Positions 1 through 8,953 of a DNA stretch of 13,767 nucleotides are shown here, one piece after another. The stretch is from CAZDIO01 sp964505555. Its GTDB lineage: Bacteria; Bdellovibrionota_C; UBA2361; SZUA-149; CAZDIO01. The DNA is taken from the NCBI GenBank assembly GCA_964505555.1, contig CAZDIO010000174.1, positions 1 to 13,767 on the forward strand. The letters are read 5' to 3'. The position numbers and the translations under genes are program-made. The notes beneath the pieces were generated by a model, which ran no database searches, was not told the DNA's origin, and saw only the letters and a list, made by a program, of their open reading frames with translations. How positions within the stretch are numbered: the stretch's first letter is position 1; each line of letters starts with the position of its first letter.

Positions 1-9
1 GACTTCTCT

Positions 10-88
10 CTGTCGTTGCGAGCGAAGCGAAGCAAGCTATTATTACCAATGAGGGCTCGTGTTTGCTTCGCTTCGCTCGCAACGACAG
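10..88. repeat. Long palindromic repeat, REP-like, next to the trxA 3' end
   Basis: The arm at 10-35 is the exact reverse complement of 63-88, giving a 26-bp perfect inverted repeat around a 27-bp spacer (36-62). Each arm contains a short GCGAA tandem (core GAGCGAAGCGAAGCAA). It lies 21 bp beyond the trxA stop codon. Transcribed from either strand it would form a very stable hairpin, but no T-run follows it in the trxA direction, so it is not a standard intrinsic terminator. Sequences of the type TTGCGAGCGAAGCGAAGCAA are, from general knowledge, dispersed intergenic repeats in many bacterial genomes. Whether this genome has more copies cannot be seen here. Confidence 0.85.
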
Positions 89-108
89 AAATCTGTAATG
101 ACAGGAGA

Positions 109-435
109 TCAAAGCACTTTGCTGATCGCGTTAATAATTTCTTGCTTCTGCACAGCGCCGACGATCTGTTCTTGGACCTCGCCGTTTTTAAAAATCACCA
201 AATTGGGAATACCGCGAACGTGATATCGTGATGGGGAGTCAGGATTATCATCAACGTTTATCTTTACTACTTTTAAGCGCCCCGTATACTCCTGAGCAAG
301 CTCGTCAATTACTGGGGCAATCGTTCGACAGGGTCCGCACCAGGGAGCCCAGAAATCAACAAGAACTGGTGTAGTTGAATCGAGGACCTCACTCTTAAAG
401 TTATTATCGTTAACCTCAACCACCAGCTTTGTCAT
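109..435 (-). CDS. trxA: Thioredoxin
   Basis: Thioredoxin, a small cytoplasmic dithiol-disulfide oxidoreductase that reduces target proteins and is recycled by thioredoxin reductase. The 108-residue length is typical of the family. The active site WCGPC is at residues 32-36, the buried aspartate is in VLVDFWA (D27), and the cis-proline is P77 in RGIPNLVIF, so the full fold and catalytic pair are present. There is no signal peptide, which argues for a cytoplasmic enzyme rather than a periplasmic thiol protein. The ATG at 435 is preceded by a G-rich stretch (GGGGGA, about 8 nt upstream) that can serve as ribosome binding site. It lies 156 bp downstream of the Omp85 gene on the same strand. That gap holds a small stem-loop (472-491) but no clear terminator, so both read-through and its own promoter are possible. 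Confidence 0.97.
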   Translation of the reverse strand: MTKLVVEVNDNNFKSEVLDSTTPVLVDFWAPWCGPCRTIAPVIDELAQEYTGRLKVVKINVDDNPDSPSRYHVRGIPNLVIFKNGEVQEQIVGAVQKQEIINAISKVL

Positions 436-591
436 ATAATGCTTCCCCCAAAGAAAATTTAATCAATTTTTCACTAAGCTTTTAGCTTGTGAGTACCCTC
501 TATGAGACACTTTCTTATACCTAATGATTCCAATCAAAAAGGTCAAATGAAGAACCTTTCTTACTCAAAGAAGATATTTTGGAGATGTTTC

Positions 592-3432
592 TTAGAAAGA
601 TTGACCAATGCTCAGATGCAGACGACCAAACCGCTCACCCTCTTCCCTATTTAAAGCCACTCCATAATCAAGACCGATTGGTCCGATCGGGGTTTTATAG
701 CGAAGTCCGAGTCCCGGGGAATATCGAAGAGAGGAGAAACTCCGCGGATCTCCTTCAAATTCATCGGTTGCCGAGAGAACGGCCTGACCAGCGTCAAGAA
801 AAAAAACAGCAAGCACATTTGGTCGGACCTCATATTGAAGTTCAGAATTTAAAACCAAACTCCGGTCCCCCCCGACAATGTTTCCCTCAAAACCTCTTGG
901 ACCAACTGCATTGGGAGAAAATCCTCGTAAGGAATTTCTCCCCCCAAGAAAAAGACGTTGACTAAGTGGGATCGAGGTTGTGTTACCGAAAATCTCTAAA
1001 AACGTAGCACGAACACTATTTGTCCAGACCAATTTCTCTCCAAGCGGATAGTAGTGAGTTTGCTGAAGGGTCACCCCATAATAATCCACCGCTGAGCCAA
1101 GAGCCTCTGCTGAAAGTCGTGGTTCGATCCAGGTTCGATATCCAGAGCGAGGATTGAACTTATCGTCTCGCTTATCGAAATCAATCGTCGTGCGGAGAAA
1201 GGAAAGTACATGATTCCCTTTATCTTCAGGACCGATGATCAGGTCGTCTTCAACATCAAATACATTCTCATAGAAAACCGAATAACCTATTGAAGCAAAA
1301 AGGTGTTCAATGAGGGGATGGCTCAGGGTAAATGCTTCGCCGTAGCGGTCATAACTAAAGTTATTATTTAGTTCGAGAGAGGATTGAACGAAGAGTTCAT
1401 TAAGCCACTCTGTTTTGGTGTCAAATAATCGAGGTTCAAGATAGGTAAGTCGTGCACGATTGGCATCAAAGAGATTTTGTGAGGTTTTAAAATAACCATC
1501 AAGTGAGAGAAGTAGGCTTGAACCACTTCCTCCAAGATTGTACTGTCCAACCGTACCAACGAGATGAAGCCCATCTTCGGTGTTAATGCTTGCTCCCAGT
1601 GAGAAGGTTCCTGTGTTTCGCTCCTCAACAGTGATCTTCATATCTTCAACAGCCGAATCGAGAGCTCCGTCTCGTGGTTCAAGCGAAACAGAGCGAAAAA
1701 TTCCCAACTGATACAACGCCTGTTCTGAGCGACGAATCTCTTCGGGACTCCAGAGCTCTCCTGGAGCAAACGTAAGCTCGCGCTGAATAACGTAATCATG
1801 ACTGTAAATGTTTCCGCTATTCATAATTTCGCCAATTATTACCCGTTGTCCGGGGCGGATTTTGTAGTGCACCGTTTCATTTTTATAATCAATATCGAGT
1901 TCTACTGTTGCGGTAGGTAATCCTTGATTCCTTACGAGATCAAGAAGGCGGATGCGCTCATTTTCAAGGGCTTGAGTATCAAGGAGCGCACCACTTTTTA
2001 TTTGTGATTCAATGGTTAGTAATGCCAGATCCGGTGAAGATTCATTTGCTCGAGGGAAAAAATCCTTCCATACGAGATCTACTGCAGAGATAATCGAAGG
2101 CTTCCCTTCGTTGATAGTGAAAATAAGTTTCAGCTCATTGGAGCTCGTTTTTGAAACCTCATAGGTTGTTGCAACATCTGGGTATCCAACATTACGATAG
2201 AGATTTGTAATTGCTTGTGCGTCAGTTTTTACCTGTTCTTCGACCAGATATCCTGGCTGCCAACGTTTAAGAAACAGCACTCCACGCGGCTTAGTTTTTA
2301 CTACATTTTTTAATTTCTTTGCTGAGAGGAAATTGTTTCCAGTAAATGAAATATCTCCGAGATATTTTTCATTTCCCTCATCGATTGTAATCGTATAGAA
2401 AGATCGGTCACCTTGTGGGGGGTCTTTCTCAACAGATACTTCGGTTTCGTAAAAACCATGGTTTTGATAAAATGTTTTGATGTTTTTTACGAAGGTTGGA
2501 ATTGCATCAGGGCTAAAGGGAACAGTTCGTTTTTCCATACGAAGCAGCGTTAACAATTCCTCAGTCGAGAAACGATTATTGCCCTCAAAAAACAGTGTTA
2601 ACGGTTTTCGTGGCTCAACTCGGAGCTCAAGTCTCACCCCGTTTGTTTCTTGTTGATAAACCGCACTCTCTATTCTTACATAAGAAGAGAGATACCCTTC
2701 ATTTCGTAACGCGGTGAGGAAGGTTGTTCTCAACGTCTTGATTTCATCGTCTCCAGCAGGCGAATGAAGTGCGTAATTTATAAAATTTGTCTCAATGGTT
2801 TCAAGTTCTGCTGGTAACGTCCCAAGGATAATAACTTCAGAAACTTCTGCTCTCTTCCCCTCGTCAATCTGTACAGAAACAATCACCTGAGGTGCAACAT
2901 ATTGTTGCTCAATATCCATGGTAAGGCGGGGATTGTAGTAGCCTTTTGTCCGATATGCCTCAGCGATACGTTGAGCGGCATTTCGGAGATCTTCCATAAC
3001 AAAAACCCTCCCTGGCCGAATGCCCGATATACGAGAAAGTGCTCGTCTATCAAGTGCGCTGTGTCCTTTGAATTCAACACTCTGATAGGTAAGTTTTGGA
3101 GTAAGGAGAAACGAAAGCTTTACTGCTTTTGAATCATCTTCTGCTACGACATCGATGTGTTGAAAAACATCTCGATGTAACAAGGAGAAGATCGCCTCTT
3201 GGAGGCGTTGTTCATTCACCACTACCCCAGGCCGAATTGGCATAGTTGAAATAAGATCGTCGTAACTTAAATTCCCACTATTTTGAAAAGCAACTTCGGA
3301 AACGATTTTTCCATTGATACGATCGGCAAGTTCGGTGAGTGATTCAGCCCAGGTGTTCTCAAGAAAAAAGCAAAAAAGAAATAGCAATGTGCTTATTCCT
3401 TTTAACCAAACTGTTATGTAACGCACCTTCAA
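592..3432 (-). CDS. tamA: Omp85 family outer-membrane assembly protein (TamA/BamA type) with about seven POTRA domains
   Basis: Outer-membrane beta-barrel protein of the Omp85 superfamily, which inserts other proteins into, or moves substrates to, the outer membrane. With the TTG start at 3432 it has 946 residues: a signal peptide (1-29; basic start, hydrophobic core LLFLFCFFL, cleavage after TWA), then seven repeated units that read as POTRA domains (roughly 35-102, 103-192, 193-275, 276-353, 354-443, 444-528, 529-605), then a 16-strand-type barrel (607-946). The barrel has the superfamily motif LRGF at 835-838 and ends in phenylalanine (SIGQSF), as expected of an outer-membrane signal. E. 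coli TamA has three POTRAs and BamA five. The reading frame is open up to an ATG at 3546, but the extra 38 residues would precede the signal peptide and overlap tamB. TTG 3432 has AAGAGG 8 nt upstream and overlaps the tamB stop; GTG 3426 is the alternative. Adjacency to tamB favours TamA over BamA, but an essential BamA role cannot be excluded. Confidence 0.9.
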   Translation of the reverse strand: MKVRYITVWLKGISTLLFLFCFFLENTWAESLTELADRINGKIVSEVAFQNSGNLSYDDLISTMPIRPGVVVNEQRLQEAIFSLLHRDVFQHIDVVAEDDSKAVKLSFLLTPKLTYQSVEFKGHSALDRRALSRISGIRPGRVFVMEDLRNAAQRIAEAYRTKGYYNPRLTMDIEQQYVAPQVIVSVQIDEGKRAEVSEVIILGTLPAELETIETNFINYALHSPAGDDEIKTLRTTFLTALRNEGYLSSYVRIESAVYQQETNGVRLELRVEPRKPLTLFFEGNNRFSTEELLTLLRMEKRTVPFSPDAIPTFVKNIKTFYQNHGFYETEVSVEKDPPQGDRSFYTITIDEGNEKYLGDISFTGNNFLSAKKLKNVVKTKPRGVLFLKRWQPGYLVEEQVKTDAQAITNLYRNVGYPDVATTYEVSKTSSNELKLIFTINEGKPSIISAVDLVWKDFFPRANESSPDLALLTIESQIKSGALLDTQALENERIRLLDLVRNQGLPTATVELDIDYKNETVHYKIRPGQRVIIGEIMNSGNIYSHDYVIQRELTFAPGELWSPEEIRRSEQALYQLGIFRSVSLEPRDGALDSAVEDMKITVEERNTGTFSLGASINTEDGLHLVGTVGQYNLGGSGSSLLLSLDGYFKTSQNLFDANRARLTYLEPRLFDTKTEWLNELFVQSSLELNNNFSYDRYGEAFTLSHPLIEHLFASIGYSVFYENVFDVEDDLIIGPEDKGNHVLSFLRTTIDFDKRDDKFNPRSGYRTWIEPRLSAEALGSAVDYYGVTLQQTHYYPLGEKLVWTNSVRATFLEIFGNTTSIPLSQRLFLGGRNSLRGFSPNAVGPRGFEGNIVGGDRSLVLNSELQYEVRPNVLAVFFLDAGQAVLSATDEFEGDPRSFSSLRYSPGLGLRYKTPIGPIGLDYGVALNREEGERFGRLHLSIGQSF

Positions 3433-6400
3433 TCTGAAGCCCTCTTTGGAAACAACGTCAGTCCTGGAAACGATCGTTTGTACTCTAATCCAACTCCAGC
3501 ATTGCCAGTTCCTGATGCGGGGTTTGTTGCTGATGGAGTGCGCCATTCTGTTTTGAAATTTAGGTGCGGTGTTAAACTATAGTTTAGTTGCGCCTCATGA
3601 TACTGCTCTCCAGCAAGCTCTGCACGAAGGCTAAAATCAGTCTTGTCGGTAATGGGGCGAGTTGCAGTAATCGTTGGAACGTATTCACCTGTCTCGAGTG
3701 AACTGCCAGCGCTAATGTTAACTTCAGAAAACCCCGTAAGTCCAGAGACACGTTCTTCAAAATCGAGATCCGTGCTTGGATCAAGAATCTCTTGATAACT
3801 AAGACTCTTTGCCCCCTTTCGTAAACCAAGAAGCGTTACCTCTTGTGCGCGCCCACCAAAGGTTAATAAATAAACGAGATCCTTTTCTGGTAGCCCACTA
3901 TTTGAGGTAAAACGGAGCTGAGGTTTTGAAAGTGTTCCGGTAATTGAAAGTTGCACCTGATACTCATCTCCGGCGGTACTGACAACAGTTGTTTCCCCCC
4001 GGATATCAATTAGGGGGTCAACCTGAGTTGTTTGTGGAAAAGTGAGTTTGCCATGAATAATTTCAAATTGACTAGATTGAAAACCAAATATTCCCTCAAG
4101 CGCACGTACAGAACCTTCAAAACGAGGTGCATGGAGACTCTCTGTTATAGAAACTTCTCCTGCTAATTCGCCACGAAAGACGTTTGTTTCGATAAGGAGG
4201 GAATTCTCACTGATCAAATGCAAATTCAATTGAACATTGCCTTCTTCCTCATCTGTCGTTGCCGTTGTTGATACAGACCTCTTCCCCCGCACCATTCCGA
4301 TGATTCCACGAACGATCTCTTCTGTGCCGATGGTGTCTTCATAGAGAGCATTTAAAAGTTTTATATCTCCTGTAACAGCGAGAGGTAGGAGAGGTTTTTT
4401 CTCCACCGCGAGTTCGATATTTGCGTTCACGGTGAGGTTTGGTATCGGTTCAATCAAAATGTCTGTAAATGTAAAATGTGTATCAATGTATCGTTCGGAG
4501 CTACGAAAGAGGTGGAGAATATTGCCACTGCCGCGAACAAGACCCTCTCCCATCAAGCCGTGGATATCGCTGATCTCAATAGTATCTCCACTCATCGTGG
4601 CCTGAATCGTTACATCGTTAACTCCAATAATGCTCTCCCGTACGGGAAATGAGAGAGTTCCGTTTGAAAGCACAATTGGTCCATTAAACGAGGGAGCTTC
4701 TAGGGGGCCACGTACTGAAATCTTCGCTTCAACATCCCCTGACAACTGTTCAAGTCCAGAAAAGCGAAATCCCTTTAATGTCCACGCCCCAGAGAGGGTC
4801 GTATTCCATCCACTTTCTTTGTCTACGTATCCAGCAATTTGTAGCTCTTCATTGTTAACAAGAAAAACACAATCACCACATTGTAATTTCCCTTCGCCCA
4901 TTGAAATTATCAATGGTTTTGAAATAGTCAGGAGGGTCTCTCCCACGTTGAGAGAGAATGCTGATACGGACAACTTTCCATTTCCGGAGAGGAACTGATT
5001 TCTGGGACCATGAAAATTTAACTCAGCAGTCATTGTGCCATGGGTTTTGGGGATATCTCTTTGTCGTTTGACAAGAAACATAGAAATTGGAAGATCTGTG
5101 GCTTTTACCTCCACATCAATTTGTTCCTCTCCCATTGTGGGCATAGAAAATTTCAGTTGCGCTTTGTTGTTAAAGAGAGATCCCTCTCCGGAGATGAGAT
5201 CCCTATCTCCTTGGATATGAAGATCTGAAAGGTAACTCTCTTCTTTTGCTTCCGCATAAATTGAACTCATTTTTAAGTCGCCACTGAGTTGTGGTTGAGA
5301 GAGTGAGCCTGTTAAATTCATCGAGCCATTTATGGTGCTTGGAAATTGTGGAAAGTGTTCTCTCCAGGCAGGAAATGCCGAAAGGTCGAGATTTTTTACC
5401 TGAAAGCCGCCAAGAAGTGTTTTAGTAGAGGAGAGGGCAATTTCGCCAAGAATGGTTCCTCCATAGCTTTCAAGGGAGATATTTTTTAATGAGGAGGTGC
5501 CTTTTTCAAAAAGAGCTGTGAGGTGTAGCTCTTTTGTTGGTAAAATTCCTAATTTGAAATTTGTTAAGGAAAGAGTTCCGCCCCCGGAGAGAAATTTTCC
5601 ATTCTCGTTATACGTATACTTTCCTTTGGTGTTTAGCGTAGACTCCGTGGTGATCGCTGCGGCAACACTTTGAAAAAACTGTTCTGGAAGAAATGGGGCA
5701 AGTCGCGCAAGAAGGGAAAGGGCGGGATAGCGGACGACTTCTAAATTGTTAATAACAACATCTCCCACCGCTGTATCATACTGAAGATCGAGGGCAATGT
5801 TTGAGTGACTTTGCGTTTCGAAGCGAGTTTCAATACTACTTTCCTCTGAAGATACATGTTCAGGCTGGATATGAGGAATAGCACCTTCTTCGGTCAGAGA
5901 GAGGTGCACAGCACGATTTCGGTAGAGATAGTTTGCACGCACTTTTGAATGAACGGAGCCGGTGCTCATATGAAGATCTCCCTTGAGAACCCCTTCAAGA
6001 GAGAACGGTGTTAATGTTCCTTTCATTTCGAAATCTGTTTTTGAGTCAGATATTGCTTGTTGCAACATAGACTCCATCGCCTGCTCGTGGTGGTTTTCCC
6101 CAGAAACGCTGAGGCAGAGTTTCACAAATTCCTTTTCAGGATTGAGAGCAACTTGAAATTGGCTTTGTAATGAGAAGGTTTCATCGAATCGAAGTTCAAA
6201 AGAAGCGTTTTCTACAAGATCGTCGAGATTCATTCCAGAGAGGGCAAGTCGCTCATGATCAACAGAAAAATTCGCTGTAATCTGTTTCAAAGAACACGCT
6301 TCTCTCTGAAAAAGTGGAAGTGGATTCTTCAGAAAAATCCCAAAGGATCCTACTGCTTGAGGAGTCAGAAAGGATCCCCCAAGGCGGCCTTTTAATTCAA

Positions 6401-7307
6401 TCTTTGGTTCTCGTTGTTCAAGGATAGTTTGATATTGAGGAAAAAGTTTTGGAAGTGTATTGCTTTCAATTACTCCTGCGCATAAAAGATCATAACCCCC
6501 CTCTTTTCCTAAGAGGAGAGCACCAGAGCACGCGAGGAATTTTTCATTATTGTTTTTGTTTATGAGTGAAAGTTTTGGAAAATTAATTTTCCCTCCACCG
6601 ATGAGAGCTTGGGCATCAAGAGCTCCAAGAGGAATTGGTTCTAAACCCGCAGTGACCAGAGAAAGGATGGAGGCGGTTCCGAACATTTCATTTGGAATTT
6701 CCTTTGCTTCATGAAGGACGAGACGAAAGTTCACATCCTCCCAGGCAAAACGGGGAGAGGATGGTGATGAAGTTGCAAGAATCAGTTCTGGGCCAGGAGC
6801 GTTTCTTGATCTCACTTCAAGATCGGTCAAGCGGAGAGACCATTTAGGGAAAAAAGGCTCTCCTTTTTTTGGCATTTTCTCTGGAGAAGGGTGCGTAGTA
6901 ACAAAGCGAATCGTATTTATAAATCCGGTTTGAGAGCCGATACTGACGGCATGAGCACCTTCGATCCTCAGGTTGCTCAGTACGATCTTCTTTTTAAAGA
7001 GAGGTAAAAAGTGAAGCCGAACCGAGATCTCTTTGGCGGTAAATCCCTCGTTAACTTTTTCATGAGGAGCGCGGATAGAAACGTTTTCAATAGTAGCTCG
7101 TGGTGGAAAAAGCCCAACTCGAGGATTTTCCAAATGCACAATACACCCAGTGCCCTTTGAAAACTGCTTTGTAAGTTGCATTCCAAGGGTGTGTCCCCAC
7201 CACCACTTGAGGCAGAGGATTACCGCAGTAAGATATAATCCTTGTTTTAAGAGACGTAAGAAGCTTCTACCTGCTGTAGAAGTTTTTTGATTGGTTCGCG
7301 GCGTCAT
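3429..7307 (-). CDS. tamB: TamB-like translocation and assembly module protein (DUF490 C-terminal domain)
   Basis: Very large periplasm-spanning protein of the AsmA/TamB superfamily. Family members are anchored in the inner membrane and form a long beta groove, with their C-terminus meeting an Omp85 partner, acting in outer-membrane protein assembly and probably in lipid transport. The 1292 residues begin with a short basic segment and one membrane helix (about 23-37, with a WWW at its end). A long beta-rich body of repeated G-x-L/I strands follows. The C-terminal TamB domain (about 1046-1285) contains the typical block GTLSKPQLRFTSNSGLPEKD followed by LVYLLTFGG near 1123-1152. E. coli TamB is of similar size. 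The gene starts 9 bp after the lipBA stop with no recognisable ribosome binding site, so translation may be coupled to lipBA. Its TGA overlaps the Omp85 start. The exact function of this copy (protein insertion or phospholipid transport) cannot be told from sequence. Confidence 0.93.
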   Translation of the reverse strand: MTPRTNQKTSTAGRSFLRLLKQGLYLTAVILCLKWWWGHTLGMQLTKQFSKGTGCIVHLENPRVGLFPPRATIENVSIRAPHEKVNEGFTAKEISVRLHFLPLFKKKIVLSNLRIEGAHAVSIGSQTGFINTIRFVTTHPSPEKMPKKGEPFFPKWSLRLTDLEVRSRNAPGPELILATSSPSSPRFAWEDVNFRLVLHEAKEIPNEMFGTASILSLVTAGLEPIPLGALDAQALIGGGKINFPKLSLINKNNNEKFLACSGALLLGKEGGYDLLCAGVIESNTLPKLFPQYQTILEQREPKIELKGRLGGSFLTPQAVGSFGIFLKNPLPLFQREACSLKQITANFSVDHERLALSGMNLDDLVENASFELRFDETFSLQSQFQVALNPEKEFVKLCLSVSGENHHEQAMESMLQQAISDSKTDFEMKGTLTPFSLEGVLKGDLHMSTGSVHSKVRANYLYRNRAVHLSLTEEGAIPHIQPEHVSSEESSIETRFETQSHSNIALDLQYDTAVGDVVINNLEVVRYPALSLLARLAPFLPEQFFQSVAAAITTESTLNTKGKYTYNENGKFLSGGGTLSLTNFKLGILPTKELHLTALFEKGTSSLKNISLESYGGTILGEIALSSTKTLLGGFQVKNLDLSAFPAWREHFPQFPSTINGSMNLTGSLSQPQLSGDLKMSSIYAEAKEESYLSDLHIQGDRDLISGEGSLFNNKAQLKFSMPTMGEEQIDVEVKATDLPISMFLVKRQRDIPKTHGTMTAELNFHGPRNQFLSGNGKLSVSAFSLNVGETLLTISKPLIISMGEGKLQCGDCVFLVNNEELQIAGYVDKESGWNTTLSGAWTLKGFRFSGLEQLSGDVEAKISVRGPLEAPSFNGPIVLSNGTLSFPVRESIIGVNDVTIQATMSGDTIEISDIHGLMGEGLVRGSGNILHLFRSSERYIDTHFTFTDILIEPIPNLTVNANIELAVEKKPLLPLAVTGDIKLLNALYEDTIGTEEIVRGIIGMVRGKRSVSTTATTDEEEGNVQLNLHLISENSLLIETNVFRGELAGEVSITESLHAPRFEGSVRALEGIFGFQSSQFEIIHGKLTFPQTTQVDPLIDIRGETTVVSTAGDEYQVQLSITGTLSKPQLRFTSNSGLPEKDLVYLLTFGGRAQEVTLLGLRKGAKSLSYQEILDPSTDLDFEERVSGLTGFSEVNISAGSSLETGEYVPTITATRPITDKTDFSLRAELAGEQYHEAQLNYSLTPHLNFKTEWRTPSATNPASGTGNAGVGLEYKRSFPGLTLFPKRASD

Positions 7308-7316
7308 TGATGAGGG

Positions 7317-8930
7317 TTAAATGCTTGCGACTGAAGTAACATTGGGTGCTGAATCTGGAGCAGAGTGTTTCCAGGCGTGATAAGAGCTTCTGACAAAAGG
7401 CCCCGATTCAACAAAACGAAAACCGCGTTTCTTTCCCTCTTCCTCGTAAGCAAGAAACTCCTCCGGAGTAATAAAGCGCTCTACAGGGAGTTGTTTCTCT
7501 GTTGGCTGTAAGTACTGGCCGATCGTTAAGATATCACAATCAATTTCGCGGAGATGATCCATTACAGCAAGCACCTCGTCTTTCTTCTCACCCAAGCCGA
7601 CCATTAACCCTGATTTGGTGCGAACCTGTGGGGAGAGCTCTTTTACCCAACGCAAAACGTGAAGAGATCGTGCAAACTGGGCCCCAGGGCGTACTCGTCG
7701 ATAGAGGCGGGGAACTGTTTCTAAATTGTGATTGAGAATAGAGATCAGTCCCTCTTTAAGAATCATTTCAAGAAACACTTTCTTTCCTTGCATGTCAGGG
7801 ATTAAAAACTCAATGACACAGTGTGGGTTTCGATCCCGAATCGCCTTAGCAGTAAGATAGAAATGCTCTGCTCCCATATCGGGAAGATCATCTCGATTTA
7901 CGGAGGTGATCACCACATGGCGAAGACCGAGTTTTGAAACAGCGCTTGCAACCCGGTGCGGCTCAAAGGGATCAAGGGGTCGTAAGTTCTCTACCGTGCC
8001 ATCTTTAACAGAGCAAAACGAACACCGCCGGGTGCAGAGTTCCCCCATGATCATAAACGTTGCCGTGTGATGTGACCAACACTCTCCGATGTTTGGGCAC
8101 CGTGCTTCCTCACACACGGTGACAAGCTGATGGGTTTTAATAATCTCCCGTGTTTCGAGATATTGAGGAGAGCCAGGGGCACGAACCTTGAGCCAGTTTG
8201 GTCGTTTGGGAGGCTCTATTTTTTTCTCCACTATCTTTTTTTCAAAGGAAAATACCTTTTTAAATGCAGATACGAGGTGTTCTTTTACTTCAGAAAGTAT
8301 TGGCGCGGGTAAGTTCTTTTCAGAAAACAACTCTTCTAGAGAGGTCATCACCGCTCCTTCTTGACCGCAGGGAGAGATCTCTTGGAAGTAATTCAGATCC
8401 GGTGAAACGTTTAGGGCAAGACCATGGTAGGTGATCCATTTTCGAACGCCGATACCAATTGAGGCGATCTTCTTCTCTCCTCCCTCCACTCTCACCCAAA
8501 CCCCGGTCAGGCCGTCACGTTGAAAGGCATCAACATCAAATGCTTTGAGAGTTTCGATGACTACCTCTTCGAGCTTTCTTAAGAAGCGATGAACATCTCT
8601 TCCATGTGTTTCAAGATCAAAGATCGGGTAGGCTACAAGTTGCCCAGGGCCATGGTAGGTGGCTTGTCCTCCCCGACTAATTTCAATCCATTTGAGTTGT
8701 TGTGCTTTTGGAGAAAGAGGTTGTTGAGGAAGGGTTCCTCGGCCATGGGTATAGACCTCATGATGCTCAACGAACACTAAGAAGTCGGAGAGAGTTCGAT
8801 CTTTTGCCTTCGTATCAACAAGTTGTTGCTGAAAAGAAAGGGTAGCGGAGTATTCTTCAAGCCCAGGGCGCTCGATGACTTCGAGTTTGAGTTCTTTCTC
8901 ACTAGTAGCAATGTTACTATCTCGTTCCAT
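7317..8930 (-). CDS. lipBA: Bifunctional lipoate biosynthesis protein: LipB octanoyltransferase fused to LipA lipoyl synthase
   Basis: One continuous 537-residue reading frame joins both steps of de novo lipoate assembly. Residues 1 to about 225 are LipB, which moves octanoate from acyl carrier protein to the lysine of lipoyl domains: substrate motif RGGQATYHGPGQ at 86-97, catalytic lysine K154 in KKIASIGIG and catalytic cysteine C188 in ISPCGQEG. A charged linker (about 225-243, rich in K and E) leads into LipA, a radical-SAM enzyme that inserts two sulfurs. LipA has the auxiliary cluster cysteines C273, C278, C284 (CEEARCPNIGEC), the radical-SAM CxxxCxxC at C299, C303, C306, and the C-terminal RSSY at 514-517, which ligates the auxiliary cluster. 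Every key residue of both halves is present, so this looks like a working fusion and not a sequencing artefact. ATG 8930 has GGAAG 5 nt upstream. The preceding gene encodes E2, a natural substrate of both activities. Confidence 0.96.
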   Translation of the reverse strand: MERDSNIATSEKELKLEVIERPGLEEYSATLSFQQQLVDTKAKDRTLSDFLVFVEHHEVYTHGRGTLPQQPLSPKAQQLKWIEISRGGQATYHGPGQLVAYPIFDLETHGRDVHRFLRKLEEVVIETLKAFDVDAFQRDGLTGVWVRVEGGEKKIASIGIGVRKWITYHGLALNVSPDLNYFQEISPCGQEGAVMTSLEELFSEKNLPAPILSEVKEHLVSAFKKVFSFEKKIVEKKIEPPKRPNWLKVRAPGSPQYLETREIIKTHQLVTVCEEARCPNIGECWSHHTATFMIMGELCTRRCSFCSVKDGTVENLRPLDPFEPHRVASAVSKLGLRHVVITSVNRDDLPDMGAEHFYLTAKAIRDRNPHCVIEFLIPDMQGKKVFLEMILKEGLISILNHNLETVPRLYRRVRPGAQFARSLHVLRWVKELSPQVRTKSGLMVGLGEKKDEVLAVMDHLREIDCDILTIGQYLQPTEKQLPVERFITPEEFLAYEEEGKKRGFRFVESGPFVRSSYHAWKHSAPDSAPNVTSVASI

Positions 8931-8953
8931 TCACTCTTCCGTTGTTTCGTTAA

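Noticed and set aside
472..491. Small stem-loop between the Omp85 gene and trxA as a terminator
   Set aside because: Only 8 bp with a bulge and followed by A-rich rather than T-rich sequence in the direction of transcription.
514..546. Possible trxA promoter (TTGACC with TATAAG on the minus strand)
   Set aside because: The spacing is 21 bp, and the 17-bp alternative gives a poor -10 box (TAGGTA).
579..965. Plus-strand open frame of 128 codons
   Set aside because: It lies antisense to the Omp85 barrel, shows no recognisable domain, is rich in residues typical of reverse-frame reading, and the opposite strand has a clear protein.
3433..3546. 38-residue N-terminal extension of the Omp85 protein from ATG 3546
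   Set aside because: It would place a long charged, tryptophan-containing stretch before a typical signal peptide and overlap tamB by 118 bp; TTG 3432 with AAGAGG fits better.
4630..4998. Plus-strand open frame of 122 codons
   Set aside because: Shadow of tamB on the opposite strand; no domain or ribosome binding site.
7317..8930. LipB-LipA fusion as an assembly error
   Set aside because: The linker reads cleanly with no frame change, both halves keep all catalytic residues, and there is no internal start with a ribosome binding site that would suggest two merged genes; only reads could exclude error fully.
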